From Lepus europaeus (Eukaryota; Chordata; Mammalia; Lagomorpha; Leporidae), in NCBI RefSeq assembly GCF_033115175.1, contig NC_084838.1:41519468-41583467 (forward strand): a stretch of DNA of 64,000 nucleotides. The letters run 5' to 3'. Made by a program: the position numbers and the translations under genes. Within the stretch, counting starts at the first letter, position 1; each line of letters opens with the position of its first letter. Positions 57,560 to 64,000 of this stretch are shown here, piece after piece. The notes below the pieces were generated by a model that saw nothing but the letters and a program-made list of their open reading frames with translations, made no database searches and had not been told where the DNA came from.

Positions 57560-57687
57560 AATTTTTAGTTTAACGCATGATTGACCAGAGAGAAACTGTG
57601 TGTCTCAGTCTCTGCTCCAATGTGATCAGTGGACTGAGCCAGTGGGATGTAAACAGTATCACGAGGCTACTTCTAAAAGGTGATGGA

Positions 57688-57956
57688 GGGGCCGGCGCTG
57701 TGCTGGCATCCCATATGGTCTCCAGCTTGAGTCCCAGCTGTTCTGCTTCCAGATCCAGGTCCCTGCTAATGTGCAACTGAGGATGGCCCAAGAGTTTGGG
57801 CCCCTGCACCTGCGTGGGGGATCTGGAAGAAGCTCCTGGCTATGGCCTGGCCCAGCCCCAATCATTGTGACCATTTGGGTAGTGAACCAGCAGATGGAAG
57901 ATCTCTCTCTTTCTTTCTCCATCTTACTCTGCCTTTCACAAACAAACAAACAAAAC
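57688..57956 (+). mobile_element. shortened C-SINE
   Basis: Head 'ggggccggcgctgtgctggc' lacks part of the tRNA-like region; tail 'cacaaacaaacaaacaaaac'. Confidence 0.85.
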
Positions 57957-58081
57957 TGATGAAAAGTGGAGTTAAAAGATAAGTAAGAACAAATATTTTT
58001 TTTTGAAATCCATGCATTTTTTTTCATAATACACGTTTCATGAGCTTTTATAAGACCATGCATAATCTTGTGGGAAGTACC

Positions 58082-58412
58082 TTTTTTTTTTTTTTGACAG
58101 GCAGAGTGGACAGTGAGAGAGAGAGACAGAGAGAAAGGTCTTCCTTTTTGCCGTTGGTTCACCCTCCAATGGCTGCTGCGGCCGGCGCACCTCGCTGATC
58201 CGAAGCCAGGAGCCAAGTGCTTCTCCTGGTCTCCCATGGGGTGCAGGGTCCAAGCACTTGGGCCATCCTCCACTGAACTCCCGGGCCATAGCAGAGAGCT
58301 GGCCTGGAAGAGGGGCAACCGGGACAGAATCCGGTGCCCCGACTGGGACTAGAAACCGGTGTGCCGGCGCTGCGAGGCGGAGGATTAGCCTGTTGAGCCA
58401 CGGCGCCGGTCC
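58082..58412 (-). mobile_element. young C-SINE
   Basis: Minus-strand full-length copy from the T run (58082-58095) to 'gagccacggcgccggtcc'. Confidence 0.94.
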
Positions 58413-59183
58413 TCAGAGCAGTAATCTAAATCCATGCAAAACCGCCCCCACCTGGCCTGCCCTCTCTCTCCACTCCTTTCCCCGGCACTGTTATCGAGAG
58501 GTTCCTCCTGTGGCCTTTGGCCAAAAGAGGGTACTGGATGTGCGCCACAGGCTGGGGTCTCTGCCGAGTGCTGTGCACACCTGCGGGCCCCATGTGAGTG
58601 CCTGTGCACTGCCTGTGCCTGGGGCCGTGTCTTCCTTCAGAACATCAAACAGAATGGATGTTGCCCAAAAGAGCAGAACAGGGTCTGCACGCCGTCTTGC
58701 TGTGCCAGGAATTAACCCTAAGCGCTGGACCATGGGCAGGCTAGGGGTTTCTGGGGAGCAATCTGGGTGGCCAGGGTGCAGGGGGGCGCAGAGACGGCTT
58801 GGGGCAAGCACCTGTGTTCAGCCGTTACAGACCTGCTGCAGTATGAGAACTAGCGGTCCCGCTGTGCGTGGTCACTGCCTGGATCTCCCTCCGTGCCTGG
58901 GCCCCTTAGCGTGCTGCCGGCACAGCTCAGGAGGAAGCCAAGAGGGCCCTGGCTTTCTGAGCCTGGCAAGGGCAGAGGGTGTAGATCACACGGAGGCCCT
59001 TGGCTGAGTGGACAGGCCAGGCTGCGGCAGACAGGAGCACTGGGGTCAGGGACGGGCGCACACGAGGGGTTGGGCAAACCCAGAGCCATGGAGCGGGGTA
59101 GACCAGAGCGGGGTGGGGAGGACAGTGCAAGAGCCCGCCCCCCACAAAGACGTTGTCCCACTTTGCCGGCTGAGCTGCATCTT
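58413..59183. other. G/C-rich flank downstream of SPINK4
   Basis: A 250-codon plus-strand frame and overlapping minus-strand frames reflect G/C-rich sequence. No recognisable domain or splice context. Confidence 0.35.
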
Positions 59184-59189
59184 TTTATT
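59184..59189 (-). terminator. SPINK4: SPINK4 polyadenylation signal
   Basis: TTTATT on the plus strand is AATAAA on the minus strand, about 80 bases past the SPINK4 stop codon. Fits the short 3' UTR of this gene. Confidence 0.75.
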
Positions 59190-59271
59190 TCATGTCACCA
59201 TGTCACCTCCTCTCGGTGCCCACCACTGCTCTCCAGCCTGGAGCTTCGTGGCTCGAGGTGCTCCTGTGGTT

Positions 59272-59317
59272 TCAGCATCTGCCATCCTTTACAATCTGGA
59301 TGTCCCGTTTGGTTATT
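59272..59317 (-). CDS. SPINK4: SPINK4 exon 4
   Basis: Acceptor 'attctag'-like on the minus strand (plus 'ctagg' at 59318). Encodes [13 protein letters not shown], against human TKQDIQIMKDGKC. Confidence 0.9.
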
Positions 59318-62300
59318 CTAGGATCACAGGAGACAGAGGTGTGGGAGCTGTCGTGTACCCTTCAGGAACCTGGCCCGGTCCCTCCAGCCGCCCTGCCGAA
59401 CCTGCGCCCCCCCCCCACCCAGTGTAGGGATGTGGGGCAGACCCTGGGGCCTTTGGGCACATCCTCCTGGAGCCCCCCCCCCCCCCCCGCACACCCTTTT
59501 CCTAGGGGATTTCAGCTGCCTGGGATTGCATCTACCTCCGCGGCTGCCAAGCCAGTCTCCAGCCCAGCTCTCGTCCTGCCTGTTCACACAGTTGCCCACT
59601 GCGTATCTCCACCTGGGTGCCCCAGTGGCGCCACTGTCCACACACGTCGCTGCCTCCCAGCTCTCCATCTCTGTCCGCCGCACCACTGGCACTCAAGCCC
59701 ACCGGTTAGAAACCAGTGTGTAGCTCCAGCCTCCGCCTTCCCCTAACCCTTTATAGCCAGTCCACCTTGAGCCTGTCAGTTCCACCCCCAGTGTGTCTCC
59801 AAACCACGAGGCTGTCACTACTGGGACGCTTTTCTTTTCTTTCTTTCTTTTTTTTTTTTTTTTTTTTTTTTTGACAGGCAGAGTGGACAGTGAGAGAGAG
59901 AGACAGAGAGAAAGGGCTTCCTTTGCCGTTGGTTCACCCTCCAATGGCCACCATAGCCGGTGCACTGCGGCTAGCACACCGCGCTGATCCGAAGCCAGGA
60001 GCCAGGTGCTTCTCCTGGTCTCCCATGGGGTGCAGGACCCAAGCACTTGGGCCATCCTCCACTGCACTCCCTGGCCACAGCAGAGAGCTGGCCTGGAAGA
60101 GGGGCAACCGGGATAGAATCCGGTGCCCTGACTGGGACTAGAACCCGGTGTGCCGGTGCCACTAGGCAGAGGATTAGCTTGTTGAGCCATGGCGCCGGCC
60201 TGGGACGCTTTTCTAAGCTAGGACAACGTCCGCCTCCTCGTGTTTCCTGCAGCTCGGATTTCTTGGGCACCTGTCAGCTTCGCCCCTCCCAAGGACTCTC
60301 TTCTCTTCCATGACCCGTGGCTGACTCCAGGGGCTTTACTGGCGAAGAAACTGAGGCCAAATAGTTGATCTCAGGTGCCAAGGTCATGCTCCAGCCTGCT
60401 CACCTCTCTGGATTCAGATCTCGCCTCTCCCCCGTTCTCCCCTAAACCTTGGACTCCAGCCTGTCCAACTTTATATTTCCCCAAACCCAAACTTTGTCTT
60501 CTAGACCTTTCTAAGCTGCCTTTCTAATACATGAAATGATCATCGGTCTTTTTTCCCAGCTGTCAGAGCTGAGCCCAGGTGTTTCCTCCTCCGGGCAGTC
60601 TTTCCTGCCCTTGCTCCTTTCCCTATTCCTGTGGCCACCTGTGTGCCCCACCGGAGCCTTTAGCATGCAGTGCTCTCATTGGGGCTGGCCCTCAGCCTGG
60701 CTGCCCCCTTTGACTAAATGCCTGCTGCAGGAGGCCAGTGATGCTGTTGAATTTGTGGTCTGTTCTTGAGGGTTCACATAGTAAGTGCTCAGTAAATCAT
60801 TGCTGGCTGGAGGAATGTGAGGACAAGTGAGGTCAGTCGTTCAGGGGAAGAACAAGGAAGCAAACCCAAGGTTTCTGCCCTGTGCCACCACCCCATGCAG
60901 CTCCTGGCTCTCTGCTTGGAAGCACACACCTTGTTTGAGTTACATCTCTGCTGCTCCTGCTGGAGGCAAACACCTTGCCACTCAGAGGTGCATGTGCCCA
61001 GGGAGGGGGGCGGGTACTTACATCCGGGTCAAGCAGAGATGGCACTCGTTGTTGTAGGTGACCCCGTCAGTGCCGCAGACGAGTTTGGACGTCTGGGGAC
61101 AATCTGGAGGCTCTGCCATGTGCTCACAGATGGGCTGTGGGGGACAGGAAGGGAAGGGAGGCAGAGTCAGGGGAAGCGGGGAGGGGCGCAGGGGCTCTGC
61201 TTGGGTCAAGAGGGCCCCGGTGTGGGCCCAGTGAACATGACACGAGCCACTCAGGGCCCCTTGGCATGTGCCTGTGTGTGCGGATATGATCGTGTGTGTG
61301 TTAGTGTGTGCCTGTGTCTGCTAAGCCCAGGGGTCCAGCTGCCCAAGGGTGTGCCTGCACTCACATCTATGTGTGTGCAATGTCTGTGCCCTCAGGCACC
61401 TGGGGACCAGTTCACAAGCTCCTCGGAGTCTAACCAGAACCTGTGTTGCTGGTCTCTGTGAGACAGAACCCACCCTTCCCAGGAGGCACCTGAACTCCCC
61501 CTGGCCTCCCTGATCCATCAGGGCCTGAGCAGAAAGGCTGCCCGGTGCGGGCAGGCTGGAGACACAGGGCAGGGCTTGGGGCTCAGCCTGACAGGGTTTC
61601 GGCCAGGCTTGAGGCCAGGGTCAGAACGAGTCCAGACTATGGTTGGGACCTGGGACAGGGACGGGGTGAGGGCGGCAGTGCAGCACAGCAGTGCGGGCCT
61701 GGCCTCTGGAGACCTGAGTTACACCACTGACCAGCTGGGCGAACTTGGGCGAGCTAGTTCTAGTCTCTGCGTCTCAAGTGCCCTCCTCTGTTGCAAATTG
61801 TAAATAATAATAGCGGAGGGCAGGCATTTGGTGTAGGGGATAAGATGCTGCTTGGGAGGTCCGCATCCCATACTGGAGAGCCTAGGTTCGAGTCTCTGCT
61901 CCACTCCCCATTCCAGCTTCCTACTCAAGTAGTTGGGTCCCTGCCAACTCCATGTGGGAGACCTGGATTGTGCTCCTGGCTCCTGGCTTTGGCCTTGCCC
62001 AACTCCAGCTGTTGCAGGCATTTGAAGGGTAAACCAGTGGATGAAAGATGTCTCTGTCTCTCTTTCTGTCTCTGTGTGTGTGTTTATTGCTGCCTGTCAA
62101 ATAAACAATAACAGTGGCCCCCTCGCATGTGTTGATTGGAGTATGGGATACAAATGGTTTTTCTTTGCCTGGCGCCAGATGAGAACTGGTGTAGCCTCCT
62201 TGGTCCTATTTGAAGGGGTGGCTTGAGGGTCTAAAGCTTGCCAGTTCCACTGCCTTGGGATCACTGGGGACATTAGACTCAAGGCCAAGGTGGAATCAGA

Positions 62301-62759
62301 GACAACTTGGTGCTTGCAGGCTCAGCGTGAAGGGATGCATGGCGAGATGTGGTCGGGAGAGGGTGGCACCCTCCACAGGGCTATTCTGTGGGCCAAGGTC
62401 ACTTCTTTGGTCTGAACCCTGCAGTCTGTCTGTCTGTAGCATGCATGCAAAGCAGAGAATGCCTTGTGTCCTGCTGAGGCTGGGCGGGGAGACCTCGCAG
62501 AGCGAGGGGGCCTTGGGGCCATGCTTAGGACTTGCGCGGTGCTTGGCTTACAGGGGCTACTCTGGGGAATGTGCAGGCTCAGGACGCTGCCCGGGCCTCC
62601 CAGGAGCCACGGAAGGCATGCAAGCAGGAGGAGGGAACGGAAGAGCGCTGGCTTCCCAGCACAGAGGAGGGGACTCCTCCCCGCCATGGGACGCCCAGGG
62701 CATGAGCAGCTGCCTTACCATTCTTGAGAAAACAATCTTGCCGGCCGCCACGGGCACTT
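59272..62759 (-). CDS. SPINK4: SPINK4 Kazal-type peptide, exons 2-4 (5' end outside window)
   Basis: SPINK4 is a small secreted Kazal-family peptide of intestinal goblet cells. Exon 2 (62759-62719) encodes [13 protein letters not shown], exon 3 (61134-61022) [20 protein letters not shown] then [17 protein letters not shown], exon 4 (59317-59272) [14 protein letters not shown] and stop. All joins have GT/AG sites and compatible phases (41, 113 and 46 bases). The six Kazal cysteines are present. The Gln two residues after the second Kazal Cys (CPQ), the expected P1 position, equals recalled human CSQ. No frame damage seen. Exon 1 (signal peptide) was not found up to 64000 and probably lies beyond. 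Human SPINK4 is also on 9p13, but about 1.4 Mb from CCL19 as I recall. Confidence 0.93.
59411..59488. repeat. SPINK4: C-runs (G-runs on the SPINK4 coding strand) in intron 3
   Basis: A C10-type run near 59406-59420 and a pure C16 run at 59473-59488. On the SPINK4 strand these are long G tracts that could fold as G-quadruplexes. Confidence 0.8.
59822..60214 (-). mobile_element. young C-SINE in SPINK4 intron 3
   Basis: Body 59849-60200 with a T-run of about 25. TGGGACGCTTTTCT is perfect at 59822-59835 and 60201-60214. Same strand as SPINK4. Confidence 0.94.
60300..60820. mobile_element. MIR/L2-type ancient repeats in SPINK4 intron 3
   Basis: 'gaagaaactgaggccaaata' (MIR core) near 60345 and an L2-type end 'cacatagtaagtgctcagta' near 60776. 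Confidence 0.5.
61022..61134 (-). CDS. SPINK4: SPINK4 exon 3 (Kazal core)
   Basis: Acceptor 'gtcccccacag', donor GTAAGT. Holds the [13 protein letters not shown] Kazal signature. Confidence 0.95.
61680..61812 (+). mobile_element. MIR element in SPINK4 intron 2
   Basis: 'gacctgagttacaccactga', 'gcgaacttgggcgagcta' and 'gtctctgcgtctcaagtgcc' followed by 'aaataataatagc' keep the MIR core order. Confidence 0.7.
61813..62108 (+). mobile_element. old C-SINE in SPINK4 intron 2
   Basis: Head 'gcggagggcaggcatttggt', body 'gtgggagacctggattgtgc', tail 'gtcaaataaacaata'. Confidence 0.8.
62109..62718. other. SPINK4 intron 2 sequence
   Basis: G/C-rich intronic DNA with long chance frames on both strands and no recognisable domain. 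Confidence 0.5.
62719..62759 (-). CDS. SPINK4: SPINK4 exon 2
   Basis: A 41-base exon between 'gtctttcag' and 'gtaagg'. Encodes the pro-region/N-terminal [13 protein letters not shown], against human VPVAAGKLPFSRM. The Val is an internal GTG codon, not a start. Confidence 0.92.
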
Positions 62760-64000
62760 CTGAAAGACAAAGCAGCGAGGTCAGGCGCCGCCGCCGGCCT
62801 AGGCCCTAGAAGACTGCCTCTCCTACTTTGGGGAGCAAGGCAGTGAGTCGGCAGACAGAAAGCTTACGTGAACAGAGGCAGAAAGCTGGATGGAAGGAGG
62901 CGACCGTCCGGCCTGTTTCTCCTTCAATCCCACTGGAATTGTGCGCCCCATTTAATAATGGCAACAGTAACCATTCTGTACGTGCTGTGTTTCGGGCATT
63001 GCGAAGCCCTGGTTTTAACTTCTCTCCACGCCTCTCTCTTCTATGCCACAGAGAGAACGGAGCAGCAGTGGGTGCTGTGGTTGGCCCTCCAGAGCCTGCC
63101 TCCAGGGACCCTCTGGCATCATTACACTGCTCTCAGTGGTCCCTTTCTAGAAATTACCCTCAGAGAACCGAAGGCTGCACCCCCCCACCCCAGAACAGCT
63201 CCTGTTGAGTGACGCACTGCGGTGGCTACAAGGGCCCCGGCCCCTTTGTCTCTGGTGCAGTGCCGAGGGCCACCCCGTTCCACAGCTGGCTCAGGAGCCT
63301 CTGCAGCCTCTGCTATATCGCAGGCAGCCCCCCACCCCTCGGCTCTCGTGGGCGTTTCTCCCAGGAACGCGCCCCAGTGGACGGGTGCACGTCTGATAGT
63401 CTGCTTCCCCAGGCTTTCCACCACGCTATGAAAAGGGCTCAATGAGGCAATGGGCCACACGGTGAGAGCAGAGTCAGGGTCTGCCCATGGCCCCATCACG
63501 CCAGGGCCTGGCTCTTTCCACACACAAGATTGCACCCCTGGTGTGTGCAGGACACAAGCAGATGGCCATGTGAGTGCTGAGTGTGATGGGCGGTGCAGGA
63601 GGTGGAGCCGAGACTCGGCACGGGTGGGAGGAAGGGTGCCTACGAGACTGCAGGAGTGGGGCTGGGTGCTGAGCCTCTGCAGGGCTGTCCCGGGGCCCTG
63701 TCATGTGCTCTTGTCCGCCTCCTGGAGCGGCAGGGTTTTCTCTCTGTGGGAGCTTTGCTGCCTCCCGTAGAGAGCGCCCTGTTGCTGGGGTGGGCAAGGC
63801 AAGGTGGCTTCACCTTTTCCTAGAGATTCCCAAGCTGGGAATGGAGACTCAGTCACTCCGCCCCACCATTGAAGGCAGAGGATGAGACCTGCACGTGCAA
63901 ATCTAGCTTCGTCTCCACGCTCCTCAACAGCCCTTCCATGTCCTAATTGCCAAAGCTGGAAAGGACCCGAGGAGCATCCATCAGGACAATGGACACACAA
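62760..64000. other. SPINK4 intron 1 or upstream sequence
   Basis: I looked on the minus strand for a signal-peptide exon like human MAVRQWVIALALAALL and found none. MIR/L2-like text near 62945-63020. Open frames up to 137 codons have no recognisable features. Confidence 0.45.

Noticed and set aside
58258-59007. 250-codon plus-strand frame beyond SPINK4
   Set aside because: Begins inside a SINE and continues in G/C-rich flank, with no recognisable domain.
62760-64000. SPINK4 exon 1
   Set aside because: No minus-strand signal-peptide exon with donor could be found, so the exon is taken to lie outside the window.

Overview
This is mammalian nuclear DNA, almost certainly from a leporid (rabbit or hare). 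About fifty copies of the lagomorph tRNA-derived C-SINE lie on both strands, from old diverged copies (CA-type head, B-box, CT-rich part, AATAAATAAA tail) to young ones whose 13-17 base target duplications can still be read. Rabbit-type L1 3' ends with pyrimidine-rich 3' UTRs are also present. Gene content places the window in the region matching human 9p13: SPATA31F (FAM205), CCL19 and SPINK4.

Layout. 1-6.7 kb: SINEs and unassigned DNA. 6.7-14.6 kb, minus strand: a four-exon SPATA31F1/FAM205A-like gene (copy A). Joining the exons by their splice sites gives one open frame of 1354 codons plus stop, close to the human length. 13.0-23.2 kb: several minus-strand L1 pieces and SINEs, ending at a rearrangement junction with a 105-base scrap of SPATA31F. 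24.8-26.9 kb: a YBX1 processed pseudogene carrying two later SINEs. 27-36 kb: a SINE-dense stretch, a GGAA/GGGA purine tract, and a young relic of a betaretrovirus-like (class II) endogenous retrovirus inside a C-SINE. 38.0-39.4 kb, plus strand: CCL19 with recognisable exons but many disabling changes. 40.1-41.1 kb: a CpG island with a possible two-exon small gene. 46.8-50.9 kb, plus strand: a second, broken SPATA31F copy (copy B), inverted relative to copy A. 59.2-62.8 kb, minus strand: exons 2-4 of SPINK4, whose first exon appears to lie beyond the window.

The most interesting signal is structural. Copies A and B form an inverted repeat with a spacer of about 31 kb holding the CCL19 pseudogene. 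Their similarity is mosaic: a tract over exons 2-3 is nearly identical while both flanks are clearly diverged, which points to gene conversion. Copy B stops inside exon 4 at the codons where the minus-strand scrap at 23.2 kb begins, so the two may be the halves of one gene split by an inversion of about 27.6 kb. I found no novel defence, CRISPR or other microbial-type system; this is a duplication-prone vertebrate locus.

Comparisons with human proteins and mRNAs are from memory and not from a search. Repeat ends are by eye, generally good to about 10-20 bases.
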